In this document: positions 47,199 to 56,366 of the stretch, one piece after another
How positions within the stretch are numbered: the stretch's first letter is position 1
Layout of the letters: each line of letters starts with the position of its first letter
Assembly (NCBI GenBank): GCA_010692425.1
Contig: JAAHHJ010000015.1
Location: 1 to 64,000, forward strand
Source: Symploca sp. SIO3C6
GTDB taxonomy: Bacteria; Cyanobacteriota; Cyanobacteriia; Cyanobacteriales; Coleofasciculaceae
Length of the DNA stretch: 64,000 nt
Reading direction: 5' to 3'
The notes under the pieces: generated by a model
Databases searched by the model: none
Seen by the model: the letters and a program-made list of their open reading frames with translations, nothing else
What the model was told of the DNA's origin: nothing
Position numbers and translations under genes: made by a program

Positions 47199-48179
47199 AT
47201 GCCCTATGAGCGAGAGAAAGAAGTTGCTATTGAGGCAGCTTTGAGGGCGGCTACACTGTGCCAAAAAGTTCGCAACGAGCAAGTTGCACAAGCGATTGAA
47301 AAGAGCGATAAAAGCCCTGTAACTGTGGCAGATTTTGGCTCTCAGGCAGTTATCTGCCAAGCACTAGCTTCAGCCTTTCCTGATGATCCTATAGTTGGTG
47401 AAGAGGATGCTGCCCAACTGCGGGATCCTGCAATGGCGACTAAGCTAATGCAGGTAGCCAGCTATGTGCAGGCTGTAGTCAGCGACGCCACTCCTGAGGC
47501 AGTACTAAGCTGGATTGACCGAGGTAATGGTCAAACAGGTCCTCGCTATTGGACATTAGACCCCATTGATGGCACAAAAGGATTTTTGCGTCAAGACCAG
47601 TATGCCGTAGCTTTAGCCCTTGTGGAAGAGGGCGAGGTTAAAGTTGGAGTTCTCGCTTGTCCAGCTTTGCCAGTGGATATGAACCAGCCAGAAGGTGAAC
47701 GAGGCGTCCTATTTGTGGCCGTGCGTGGTCAAGGGGCAGTGATGATTCCAATTTCCGGAGGTGAACCCCAGCCAATTAAGGTAGTTGATGCCAGCGATTT
47801 GACCAATCTCAGATTTGTGGAGAGCGTGGAATCTGGTCATGGCGACCATTCGCGGCAGGATGCAGTGGCGAAAGCCGTGGGTATCACTGCCGACTCTCTG
47901 CGGATGGATTCCCAGGCCAAATACGGTGCCGTAGCATCCGGACAAGCAGTGCTTTATCTACGTCTGCCTTCTCCCAAGAGTCCTGACTACCGGGAGAAGA
48001 TTTGGGATCATGCTGCTGGTACTATTGTAATCGAAGAGGCTGGTGGGCGTGTCACAGATATGTATGGTCAACCTCTAAACTTTTCCCTAGGTGCCAAATT
48101 GGTGGATAACCAGGGCGTAGTTGTCAGTAATGGTGCTATTCATGAGACGGTGCTGGCAGCTTTGCGGGAAACTGCTTAA
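47199..48179 (+). CDS. 3'(2'),5'-bisphosphate nucleotidase (PAP phosphatase, HAL2/SAL1-like)
   Basis: 326 residues of the Li-sensitive phosphatase superfamily. Metal-site motifs GEEDAAQLRD, LDPIDGTKGFLRQDQYAVAL and WDHAAGTIVIEEAGGRVTD. Longer than E. coli CysQ and nearer to yeast HAL2/plant SAL1. Hydrolyses PAP, the inhibitory by-product of sulfotransfer, to AMP. AGGAG 10 bases before the ATG. Its place after cysC and sat completes the PAPS cycle for the sulfotransferases. A general inositol-phosphatase role is less likely. Confidence 0.92.
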   Translation: MPYEREKEVAIEAALRAATLCQKVRNEQVAQAIEKSDKSPVTVADFGSQAVICQALASAFPDDPIVGEEDAAQLRDPAMATKLMQVASYVQAVVSDATPEAVLSWIDRGNGQTGPRYWTLDPIDGTKGFLRQDQYAVALALVEEGEVKVGVLACPALPVDMNQPEGERGVLFVAVRGQGAVMIPISGGEPQPIKVVDASDLTNLRFVESVESGHGDHSRQDAVAKAVGITADSLRMDSQAKYGAVASGQAVLYLRLPSPKSPDYREKIWDHAAGTIVIEEAGGRVTDMYGQPLNFSLGAKLVDNQGVVVSNGAIHETVLAALRETA

Positions 48180-48216
48180 ATAGGAAATCTCGGCAAATAA
48201 TTTAGCACAATCCTGT

Positions 48217-48240
48217 AGAGACGCTTTCCACAGCGTCTCT
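48217..48240. terminator. Hairpin after PAP phosphatase gene
   Basis: Perfect 9-bp inverted repeat AGAGACGCT / AGCGTCTCT with a 6-base loop, 38 bases after the stop codon. There is no clear T-run, so it may be a dispersed palindrome instead of an intrinsic terminator. Confidence 0.45.
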
Positions 48241-48475
48241 ATTGGTTATATAAATGGCTTCTGCTGACAATTTATCAAAACTTCAAAAAAAATACTTTAT
48301 TTTCTTCTTCAAAACTTCATACAGATTGTTTTCTTTAATAACTGTTTTATTTCATACTTTATAGAGGACTTTACGACCCATACTGTGGTCACAAATGGTA
48401 AGTCTGTCGGTGTATATGTCTATGCAATAAAAAAATCTTCTTCCCATAAAATTTGGTGTCCCTACCACATAGATT

Positions 48476-48796
48476 ATGAATATTCGTCTGTTGGGTACAG
48501 TCTTTTCCTCTGCCGCACTTTTACTAGGGGCACAAGTAGCCTTTAGTAGTCCATCGGCACTTGCTTCTTCCCTAACACCAACTCCTCTGATTTTTGATGA
48601 TGACGGCAGTCAAGATGGAATGACAGCTTTAGCATACATGCTGGCTAATCCTAAGTTTGATATTAAGTCGATTAGCATTTCCCAAGGCATTGCCCGTCCT
48701 GAAATTTTTGTCGATAATCTCGAACTGATGCTAGGAAGACTAGATGTAAGCTTCCTCTACTTCCCCCTTAAAAAGGGGGATAGGAGGGGGATATAA
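48476..48796 (+). pseudogene. Truncated exported nucleoside hydrolase (IunH-like)
   Basis: 106 codons. A signal peptide (MNIRLLGTVFSSAALLLGAQ ... ALAS) is followed by the N-terminus of an inosine-uridine-preferring nucleoside hydrolase: PLIFDDDGSQDGMTALAYML with the metal-binding DDDGSQD, and SISQGIARPEIFVDNLELML. After LGRLD the homology stops abruptly; the last 16 residues come from a palindromic stretch (CCCCCTTAAAAAGGGGG). Family members are over 300 residues, so two-thirds are missing and the protein is almost surely inactive. Convergent with the wza-like gene, 15 bases away. Confidence 0.8.
48759..48793. repeat. Palindromic CCCCCTTAAAAAGGGGG element at truncation point
   Basis: The inverted repeat CCCCCTT/AAGGGGG is followed by TAGGAGGGGG. 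It marks the breakpoint of the truncated nucleoside hydrolase. G/C-run palindromes of this kind are frequent in cyanobacterial intergenic and mobile sequences. Confidence 0.55.
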
Positions 48797-48811
48797 GCAG
48801 AGATAATTTTA

Positions 48812-49918
48812 CTAGAAAATAAAATCTAAAATCCTTAGCAGAGTACCAATCGGTCCATTCAACCGATTAGCAGTATCTAAAGTATTAGCACTAGATTTTT
48901 TTGGTACCATAATTACATCTCCTTCCAGAATCTGCTGATTATCAGTCAGAGTACTTAAATCCAACTCCTGAGTTTCGACACTACCTTCCTCATTCAAACG
49001 GATAAATGCCACCTCGCTGAGTTTTGCATCATCTGTAGGTCCACCAGCGATCGCCACAGCACTCGAGATTGAACTATTAGGGGGAACCTGTACTTCTCCC
49101 GGATTTTTGACTTCTCCAACCACCCTAACCCTAACTGTACTCGGTGCCAAACTAGATCTAGCCACTAACCTAGGATCAAGAGTATCGCCAGCAACCAATT
49201 TTGGTACAAAAATAGAGTCACCGTCCTGTAAAATCAGGTCTTCTGGTGCCTGTTCAGAATTGAGAGCATCCCAAAGATTAATCGTAGTGGTGCTAGATCT
49301 CTGCCCAGGAAGATTGCGCCTCAATACAATCTTACGAATATCTGCATTTTTAGTTACTCCCCCAGCTTCAATCAAAGCTGAGCTTACCCTAGGCACCCCT
49401 TCCAGTGAAGCTCTCACACTACCGGTATTATTTTGTCTGACAGTGGTTGTAGTCAGACTGCGTAGATCAACTGGTCCTGGACGTTGTACTTCTCCAGCAA
49501 TATTTACCAAAACTGGTCGTAAAGTACTTAAATTGATACTAACAACTGGATTTACCAAAAACTCACCGAGACGTACTTTGATTTCCTGTGCTAAAGCCTC
49601 CGGAGTTTTATCTGCTGCCATGACTCTACCAATAACTGGCAGCGTAATTGTTCCATCGGGCAGAATAACTTTTGTGCCGGTAAACTCTTCATAGTCAAAC
49701 ACTGTCACCTCAAGTTGATCCCCAGGTCCGAGAATGTAAACTGGTCGTACAGCCTCCGCATCTTGGAAAGCTAAAGCTTCTGTTTTTGTAGTAGTTAAAG
49801 TTCTCGTTGGGGCAAGATTAGGTAGTTGAGCCAGGACAGGTAAGGGTAGTGCCGAACATAGTAAAAGTGTTACTGCTCCTGATTGAGTAATTTGCCAAAA
49901 CTTGTCTAGGTTCAGCAT
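48812..49918 (-). CDS. Wza-like outer-membrane polysaccharide export protein
   Basis: 368 residues. N-terminal signal peptide (about 1-31, ending LPVLAQ). Poly_export domain: YILGPGDQLEVTVFDYEEF, LPDGTITLPVIGRVMAADKT, VVSINLSTLRPVLVNIAGEV. Then two SLBB domains (VRRVVGEVKNPGEVQVPP-like region, LQDGDSIFVPKL, LEGDVIMVPKK). Forms the export channel for capsule or released polysaccharide. The wzc-like gene lies 50 bases upstream on the same strand. Confidence 0.93.
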   Translation of the reverse strand: MLNLDKFWQITQSGAVTLLLCSALPLPVLAQLPNLAPTRTLTTTKTEALAFQDAEAVRPVYILGPGDQLEVTVFDYEEFTGTKVILPDGTITLPVIGRVMAADKTPEALAQEIKVRLGEFLVNPVVSINLSTLRPVLVNIAGEVQRPGPVDLRSLTTTTVRQNNTGSVRASLEGVPRVSSALIEAGGVTKNADIRKIVLRRNLPGQRSSTTTINLWDALNSEQAPEDLILQDGDSIFVPKLVAGDTLDPRLVARSSLAPSTVRVRVVGEVKNPGEVQVPPNSSISSAVAIAGGPTDDAKLSEVAFIRLNEEGSVETQELDLSTLTDNQQILEGDVIMVPKKSSANTLDTANRLNGPIGTLLRILDFIF

Positions 49919-49969
49919 AGATAATACTTTCTATTGATCATCAAACTAGAGTTTTTTTTGTGAAGAGTG

Positions 49970-52195
49970 CTAATTATTACTGTAATTTCCTATGTCAACT
50001 GTTTTCTTGATGTCATGATCTTGCTCCTGATATTGTTCCTGGGTTCTATATTGTTCCTTGGTATAGTAAAAATAACTATCAGGTTCATTACTAATAATCA
50101 CGCCATTAGCAACTAAACCTAAGATATTCTGATTGGCTCGTGCCAAAAACTCTTTGGCCGCATTAGCACTAGCAGTATCTAGAATTCTAGGTTGAACTAC
50201 CAATAAAATACCATCAGCCATTTTGCCTAAAATCGGAGCATCGGCAATACCGGCTAGAGGAGGAGTATCAATGATTACTGAGTCATATTCTTCTGAGAAA
50301 GCCTCAATTAGTGAAGCCATTCTTCTTGAGTCGAGAAGACCTACAGGATTCGGTGGTATGACTCCAGATGGAAGTACATCTAGCCCAGGCATTACTTCTT
50401 GTACAACCATATTGAATTGAGCTTCGCCGACCAAAACATTACTCAGACCCACAGCATTAGTTAAACCCCAGATATGATGCTGAGAAGGATGACGCATATC
50501 TCCATCTACTAGCAAAACTCGTCGTCCAATTTGGGCCATTGCTGCTGCCAAATTAGCACAGACTTCAGACTTTCCCTCCTTGGGAACAGAACTGGTAACT
50601 ACTATCGATTTTATTTGTTTGTCTGAACTGAGAAACTTCAAATTAGCCTGCAACATCTGATAGGCTTCGTTGAAGGGAGAACGGGGCAAATCTCTAGCAA
50701 AAACAAGAGGAGCCCTGTGTTCTGATTCTCCTAAAAGATAGTTAGCTTTTCCTGGTTTTCCATAGGCAGGAATAACTGCTAACAGAGTAGTACTAAACAG
50801 TTCCTTTGCCTCTTTAACAGTTTTGACAGATGAATCAATTAAATCTAGCAAGAAGGCAGTAGTAACCCCTAGCAAAATACCAACCATACCTCCTGCTGCC
50901 AGAATTAATTTTTTCTTGGAGCCAGTTGGATTTTCAGGAACTATGGCAGTTGAAATAATACTAGCATTACCCACAGTTTGATTTTCTGCCACCCGCGTTT
51001 CTTGAAGTTTGCTCAGCAAAATTCCATAGGTAGATTGGGCTGCTTCTAGCTTACGTTCAAGTTCCCGTTGCTTTTGCTCTAATCTTGGTAGAGCATTTGA
51101 TCTTGTCTTATATGCTGTTCGAGTTTTCTGGAGTTCTTTAAGATGATCACCCAAACCAGAGCGCTCTACTTGCGAGTCAACCAAAGCTGCGGCTAATTCT
51201 TCCTTAAGTTCTCCAATTTGCAAATTCTCAGTGGGTACTTGCTGCTTTCCTCCCAGAACCTGCGCTACCTGCTTTTGTACTAATGTTTCTAGTGCCGCTT
51301 CCTTACGTTTGAGGTTTTCTATAGTTGGGTATCCTTCTTTATAGCGGGTTCGCTCAACTGCTAACTCAGCTTGCACTTCCTGTAGTTGTGTAAGTGCCTG
51401 CTGCACTGCTGGCGACTGACTCAAAGAACTCAATGCTACAGCTTGTTGAGAATTAAGTTGCAACTGATTGCGCAATTGAGTAGATCTAGCAGTAACATCT
51501 GCCAGTCTAGCCTGAGCTTGAGCAATTTGATTATCTAGACTGGAAATAATACTTACTGAAGCGCTGGCTTCTTCTTGCAGGGCTACAACTCTATTCTCTT
51601 CCTTAAATCTGCGCAAAGCTTCTTCTGATTTGCTAACATTAGCCTCAACTTGAGGTAGTTGTTGATCAATAAATTCGCGAGCTGCTACTGCTTTTTGCCG
51701 ATTGGTTTGGATATCATTTTTTATGTAAACCTCCATAATGTTATTAGCTACCTTAGCAGCCTCTTCAGGATCTTCTGATACATAGGAAATACCCATGACA
51801 TCTGTACCCGTAACAGGCTTTACTTCCAACCCTGCCCAGAGAGTTTTAGGGTCAAGAGGGTTTCCTTCTTCATCTTTGAGTTGGAGTATTTCTATAGTCT
51901 TTTGGGCAATGGGACGAGAACGAATAATTTCTGCCTGTGTAGCTAACGGGTCACTAGTATTAGTCAAACCCTTAAGCTCTCCTATTTCATTTTCCAAGCC
52001 TGTCAGCGAAGAAGAATTATCTTCCTTGAACAGAAGTTTGCCTTCGGCCTTATAAGAATCTTTTTGCCGAGACACAGCTAGAGCAGAAAGTGCCACGGTC
52101 ATTGCCACAACTCCAGTAGCAGGCAACCAACGGCGTTTCAGAACCAGCCAGTATTTCTGAAAATCTATTTCTTCGGAATATTCTAAAGCTTCCAT
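49970..52195 (-). CDS. Wzc-like polysaccharide co-polymerase / BY-type tyrosine kinase
   Basis: 741 residues from the ATG at 52195 (a GTG at 52201 is possible). Wzz domain with TM1 (about 30-50), long coiled coils (about 180-400) and TM2 (about 428-450, LILAAGGMVGILLGVTTAFL). Cytoplasmic BY-kinase: Walker A SSVPKEGKSEVCANLAAA, Walker A' LLVDGDMRHPSQH, Walker B SVIIDTPPLAG. A Tyr-rich tail (SYFYYTKEQYRTQEQYQEQ) holds the autophosphorylation sites. Controls chain length and export with the Wza-like protein. Kinase and co-polymerase in one chain, as in proteobacterial Wzc. Confidence 0.95.
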   Translation of the reverse strand: MEALEYSEEIDFQKYWLVLKRRWLPATGVVAMTVALSALAVSRQKDSYKAEGKLLFKEDNSSSLTGLENEIGELKGLTNTSDPLATQAEIIRSRPIAQKTIEILQLKDEEGNPLDPKTLWAGLEVKPVTGTDVMGISYVSEDPEEAAKVANNIMEVYIKNDIQTNRQKAVAAREFIDQQLPQVEANVSKSEEALRRFKEENRVVALQEEASASVSIISSLDNQIAQAQARLADVTARSTQLRNQLQLNSQQAVALSSLSQSPAVQQALTQLQEVQAELAVERTRYKEGYPTIENLKRKEAALETLVQKQVAQVLGGKQQVPTENLQIGELKEELAAALVDSQVERSGLGDHLKELQKTRTAYKTRSNALPRLEQKQRELERKLEAAQSTYGILLSKLQETRVAENQTVGNASIISTAIVPENPTGSKKKLILAAGGMVGILLGVTTAFLLDLIDSSVKTVKEAKELFSTTLLAVIPAYGKPGKANYLLGESEHRAPLVFARDLPRSPFNEAYQMLQANLKFLSSDKQIKSIVVTSSVPKEGKSEVCANLAAAMAQIGRRVLLVDGDMRHPSQHHIWGLTNAVGLSNVLVGEAQFNMVVQEVMPGLDVLPSGVIPPNPVGLLDSRRMASLIEAFSEEYDSVIIDTPPLAGIADAPILGKMADGILLVVQPRILDTASANAAKEFLARANQNILGLVANGVIISNEPDSYFYYTKEQYRTQEQYQEQDHDIKKTVDIGNYSNN

Positions 52196-52201
52196 AGGCA
52201 C

Positions 52202-52891
52202 TCAGTAAAAATGTTTAGGACTAGCAAGGAGAGTTAATAAACTAATCACTCTGATTGAAGATTGAGTTTTGAGAATGAGCTAATTGAAAAGTAAGGATTA
52301 GAAACTTTACAGACATTACTTTGCAACTTAGATAAGATAATAGAATAAATAGATTTTGAGCCTTGCTGGTGATTCAAACAAGATTAATCACTTCTACTTT
52401 TTTTTAGTGATTAAGAACTGAAACAAACAACTCATTGGGAAAAAATACTTATTAAAATTTTATCAATAATTCTTTCGTTGTCTAAAAATATGTATTCTAC
52501 AAATCAAAGGTAACTCAAGATTACACCATTTTAAATTAACTTAATTAGACCGCCTTGAGCTTAGCTTATTATTGACTAGTTTGCCAAGTCAACTAAGACT
52601 ATAGTACTTCTCTTTGAAGTGCAGTAAGTTGTTACGCATTTAAATCATATATTTATTTGATACTAGTTAATAGTCCAAACTCTTATTACTTATGCCTTAT
52701 ATCCTTGCTGTTGTGCATTTTTAATGCACAACAGCTTACCCAAACTATTGCCTCAAAACTAGGGCTGATATACTTAAGCAACCTGAGTTCAATGTAAGCT
52801 GAAAACTTAATTATGTCCTAACCTGAAACCATTATCTTTGTGTTAAATAGTCTCAAATATATCCTTATATCGAACTCAAGTAACATTGTAT
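52202..52891. other. Intergenic upstream of wzc
   Basis: A 690-bp AT-rich gap. Apart from the hairpin element at 52625-52738 I see no gene. It must contain the wzc-wza promoter. Confidence 0.5.
52625..52738 (-). repeat. 114-bp element with hairpin end, copy 2 (upstream of wzc)
   Basis: Minus-strand reading begins TAAGCTGTTGTGCATT and folds into a perfect 13-bp stem (52707-52719 / 52723-52735, loop of 3). It then follows copy 1 to ATGCGTAACAACTTA. The ends are imperfect inverted repeats of about 17 bases (GTAAGCTGTTGTGCATT against GTAAGTTGTTACGCATT). A short similar sequence, ATAAGCTGTTACG, stands alone at about 54919. Confidence 0.6.
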
Positions 52892-54358
52892 CTAGTAAGC
52901 TCCCTCCTTGAAAAGAACGACCTTGATAGTCTGTAGCAAAATTTTAAAATCCAACGCTAGAGACCAATGTCGAATATAGGCAAAATCTAAGGCAAACACC
53001 TGCTCAGAATCAACATCGGAACGACCACTAACTTGCCACAAACCCGTAATTCCTGGCAAAACCTCGTGGCGTAGATAGTCACTTTCACTAAAGCGTTCAA
53101 CATCTCGCTTCGGCAGAGGGCGCGGACCAACCAGACTCATTTCTCCTTGCAAAACATTGATTAATTGTGGCAGTTCGTCGAGGCTATAACGACGCAGAAA
53201 CTTTCCCACCTTAGTGATGCGTGGATCGTCCTTAATTTTAAATAAAACTCCCCCCCTCACCTCATTTCTGGCTTCAAGTTGTGATTGTAATTGGCTGGCA
53301 TTTTGCACCATCGTGCGGAACTTCCACACCTGGAATTCACGATTTTTCAAACCGATGCGAGTCTGTTTATAAAATACTGGTCCTGGTGAGTCTAATCGGA
53401 TGAGTATGCTAATGAGTAACATTGGTAAACTCAAGAGTACTAACATCAGCGATGCCCCCACTAAATCCAAGCTGCGCTTGAGCCAAAAGTCCACCCCAAT
53501 AATCGCCGATGAACTAAAGCGAATGGTTGTGAGTTCTCCAATCATTTTAATTTCCGACCAGTGTTGAGGTAATTCTAAACTCATGGGTAGCACTCTTAGT
53601 TGAATGCCAGCAGACTTCAATTCCCAGAAAAATACAATCTGATTTTTAATTGATGACCACGAACAAATAAACACCTCACTAACTTGATTATGGCGGATAT
53701 ATTCGAGAGTTCTGCTCCATTTGTAAGGATGATTTCGCACGGATAAATCAGCACAACCACTAATCTGAAATTGCTGAGTGCGTTCAAGTAATTGCTTGGC
53801 TTTATCTAAATCTTCTGGGTTGCCCAAAAGAAACACTGAGGGCTTGAGAGCTATATGGTGACGACGGAGGTTGATAATTGTCGCCTCCAGCATAAAACGC
53901 TGTACACTCACTAAGATTAGTGCCAGTAACCAAGCCCACAAAAAGACTGTGCGAGAAACAACTACAGTGGGCTGGTAGAGAAACACCGTGGTCAATAAGA
54001 TAATCTGAGCTAAGCTTATAGATGCAGGTAATCTGGCATAGCTGCGCCTTTTATCGTCAGTTCCATAGAATCCTGAAGCAGCAAGAGTACCAAGATTAAC
54101 TACTAAAATTGGCAGTAGTAACTCCAGATTAGACTGACTATTTAGTAAAGTCTGTCTCTGTGCAATTGGCGTTCCGAATTGCTCTGCCAGGAACCAAGCT
54201 AAAGATAAAGCAAGGCTATCTAGCACCATTAGAACGGCAATTCGTAGCCAGAATCGGCTAGTTTGTCGATTGATTTTGGTAACTAGTGGAGACCTTAGAT
54301 CGCTGCTCCTATGATAAGTCTCTTTGTGAGTGATCCTTGTGCGAATTAATGTTTGCAT
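52892..54358 (-). CDS. WbaP-type polyprenyl-phosphate sugar-1-phosphate transferase (priming enzyme)
   Basis: 488 residues. Four to five N-terminal membrane helices, a CoA-binding-like middle domain ([20 protein letters not shown]), one further TM ([20 protein letters not shown]), then the catalytic bac_transf domain: [24 protein letters not shown], and [19 protein letters not shown]. Transfers a hexose-1-phosphate to undecaprenyl phosphate, starting the repeat unit. It belongs with the Wza/Wzc genes and the glycosyltransferase block at 24-37 kb. Confidence 0.94.
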   Translation of the reverse strand: MQTLIRTRITHKETYHRSSDLRSPLVTKINRQTSRFWLRIAVLMVLDSLALSLAWFLAEQFGTPIAQRQTLLNSQSNLELLLPILVVNLGTLAASGFYGTDDKRRSYARLPASISLAQIILLTTVFLYQPTVVVSRTVFLWAWLLALILVSVQRFMLEATIINLRRHHIALKPSVFLLGNPEDLDKAKQLLERTQQFQISGCADLSVRNHPYKWSRTLEYIRHNQVSEVFICSWSSIKNQIVFFWELKSAGIQLRVLPMSLELPQHWSEIKMIGELTTIRFSSSAIIGVDFWLKRSLDLVGASLMLVLLSLPMLLISILIRLDSPGPVFYKQTRIGLKNREFQVWKFRTMVQNASQLQSQLEARNEVRGGVLFKIKDDPRITKVGKFLRRYSLDELPQLINVLQGEMSLVGPRPLPKRDVERFSESDYLRHEVLPGITGLWQVSGRSDVDSEQVFALDFAYIRHWSLALDFKILLQTIKVVLFKEGAY

Positions 54359-55274
54359 AGCATCCCCAAACCTTCAATTAATCTTTGAGTGGTTAGATGC
54401 ACCTAGCAATTAATTAATGGAGTTTCAAAGATGAAAACCCTTTTTGTAATTAGGCATTTCAATCAACCTTAAGTGGGCTTTCATTTATTATCCAATAGTA
54501 ATTTTCAAGGAAGTTGAGCCTAAGGTCGATCCACCCAAAATCTATCTGGAGGAATGGCAAAATACTCTCAAATAAACATTTACTTCCCTCAAGATGACGA
54601 ATTGATAGACATTCCCAAAAATGAGTCTAACACCATAAACAATACCCTGATTAAATTAGTTCCGGAAATGTCTAATAACACCACAGACTTTCTCCCAAGT
54701 AATCATTTTTTCATTAACAGTCTGTACACAACCAGACATATTTATTGAAATCCGCTGAGTTAATTTGACAATCAACATCATTGAAGCGGTAGTGTTGAAG
54801 AAAGCGGACATTCCTGCTGTGCCGGAACTTATACTGCTAATACTAATTTAATAATTATTAATGTAATAGGTATCTGCCCTTTTTGATATTTTTAAGTATA
54901 TCTTTGGATAGAGTAATAAGCTGTTACGTGTAGGGAGCATCCAATTGGGTAATATTTACCTTTTCTGGAAAAATGTAAGAGAACATTTCCTCTGGGACAA
55001 GAAAATTAAACTGACTCGCGACAAATTCAAAGGTTTGAGCAAAATAGGATGCTCCTGTAAAATTTGATTTTTCATTTGTCTTCAGCTATGGGTAAAACAT
55101 TTTTCGGGTCAACCGAACCTGCTATGTAAAAAATGGCTCTAAGTCCTTCTAGGGCAGGCATAGAGCTTAAAGTGATTAAAACTAAACAAGATCCTTGCCG
55201 AGTGAGGCTTCCGGTTGCTAATCACCATACCAAGTTCAGTAGAACCATTTTTCTTACTCTCTCCTATTCTCTTT
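54359..55274. other. Intergenic between priming transferase and kinase
   Basis: About 900 bases. A plus-strand 64-codon frame (54554-54748) begins near GGAGG but with only one base spacing and has no recognisable content; I do not call it. At about 54919 there is a short match to the hairpin element's end. Otherwise nothing. Confidence 0.4.
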
Positions 55275-56366
55275 TCAGGATAAACTTGGTATTATATGGT
55301 TATGATATCCCTGCTGTTTTCTCCGCCGCCGCTGTTTCCACTCCCTAATCGTGATCGCAGCCTTAGCCGCAGGCGGGCAAAACTCACTAAGGTTTCTTTC
55401 CTCCTGATTAATACCAGCTTTGTCTGAAATTGGTTGGTGGTTAGCAACCATACAATTAGCTAATTGTGTTCGATGTGGTTCTAGCTCTAGGGCTGCCAAG
55501 ATTGCTCTAGCAGATTTATAGCGTTTGTTTACAGAAACCTTGAGCATTTTACCTAAAATCTCAGCCAAGGAATCACTCAACTCAACAGCATCTGCCCATT
55601 TTAGTTCACCTGTTTGAGGATTAGTTGAAAACTCCGGAGGTGCTTTTCCTGTCAATAGATAAAGACAAGTGACACCTAGGGCAAATATATCACTGCCAAA
55701 GGTTGGTCGCAGGGAAAATTGCTCCGGTGGTGCAAACCCAACAGTACCGACAAAGTGAGTGGTTGTGGTGCTGTCGCTGGTGTCTTTAGTTTGGGCAATC
55801 ACCTCTTTAACTGCACCAAAGTCAATTAATACCAACCTACCGTCATCTTGACAGCAAATAATGTTTTGGGGTTTGATATCGCGATGAATTACCCCATTGT
55901 TATGAATAAAATCTAACAGAGGTAGAATATTATTTAGGAAACTCTTGAGAGCCTTTTCCGATAGACAACCACAGCGCCTCACCAATTTTACCAAGTGAAC
56001 ACCGCGCACGTATTCCTGGACTAGATAAAATTCACCCTCAGCAACGAAATAATCCAACAGCATAGGGATCTGGGAATGATTACCCAGCTTCGCCAGCATT
56101 TGAGCCTCAAGTTGAAAGCGTGACCTAACCTTTGCCAAAACCGAAGGATCACTAACTTTTGGTAACAGTTGCTTGATTACACATGGGGGTTGGCCAGGTA
56201 GCGACACATCCCTTGCCAGAAAGGTAACGCCAAAACCGCCTCTACCAATCATCCGCAGCACTTCATAGCGCTCATGAAACAACTTTTGCTGTCCACAAAG
56301 TTGGGCCAACTTAGTTTGCTGCCAGATCTGAGATTGAAAAGAAGAGAGGTTTATGGGAACATTCAT
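55275..56366 (-). CDS. Ser/Thr protein kinase (Pkn2/SpkC-like)
   Basis: 363 residues. Intact kinase domain: Gly loop MIGRGGFGVTFLARD, K65 in VIKQLLP, D163 in HRDIKPQN, D182 in IDFGAVKEV, and APPEQFSLRPTFGSD in the activation/P+1 region. The C-terminal about 65 residues are not membrane-spanning and end in a basic KQRRRRKQQG tail. Cytoplasmic, target unknown. GGGAG lies 9 bases upstream, but this sequence belongs to the end of a truncated tnpB whose stop overlaps the kinase ATG (AGATGA). Confidence 0.92.
   Translation of the reverse strand: MNVPINLSSFQSQIWQQTKLAQLCGQQKLFHERYEVLRMIGRGGFGVTFLARDVSLPGQPPCVIKQLLPKVSDPSVLAKVRSRFQLEAQMLAKLGNHSQIPMLLDYFVAEGEFYLVQEYVRGVHLVKLVRRCGCLSEKALKSFLNNILPLLDFIHNNGVIHRDIKPQNIICCQDDGRLVLIDFGAVKEVIAQTKDTSDSTTTTHFVGTVGFAPPEQFSLRPTFGSDIFALGVTCLYLLTGKAPPEFSTNPQTGELKWADAVELSDSLAEILGKMLKVSVNKRYKSARAILAALELEPHRTQLANCMVANHQPISDKAGINQEERNLSEFCPPAAKAAITIREWKQRRRRKQQGYHNHIIPSLS

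Noticed and set aside
54554-54748. Plus-strand 64-codon frame
   Set aside because: GGAGG is only one base from the ATG, the content is unremarkable and there is no supporting neighbour.
55133-55348. Plus-strand 71-codon frame
   Set aside because: Overlaps the kinase 3' end on the opposite strand and has no recognisable content.
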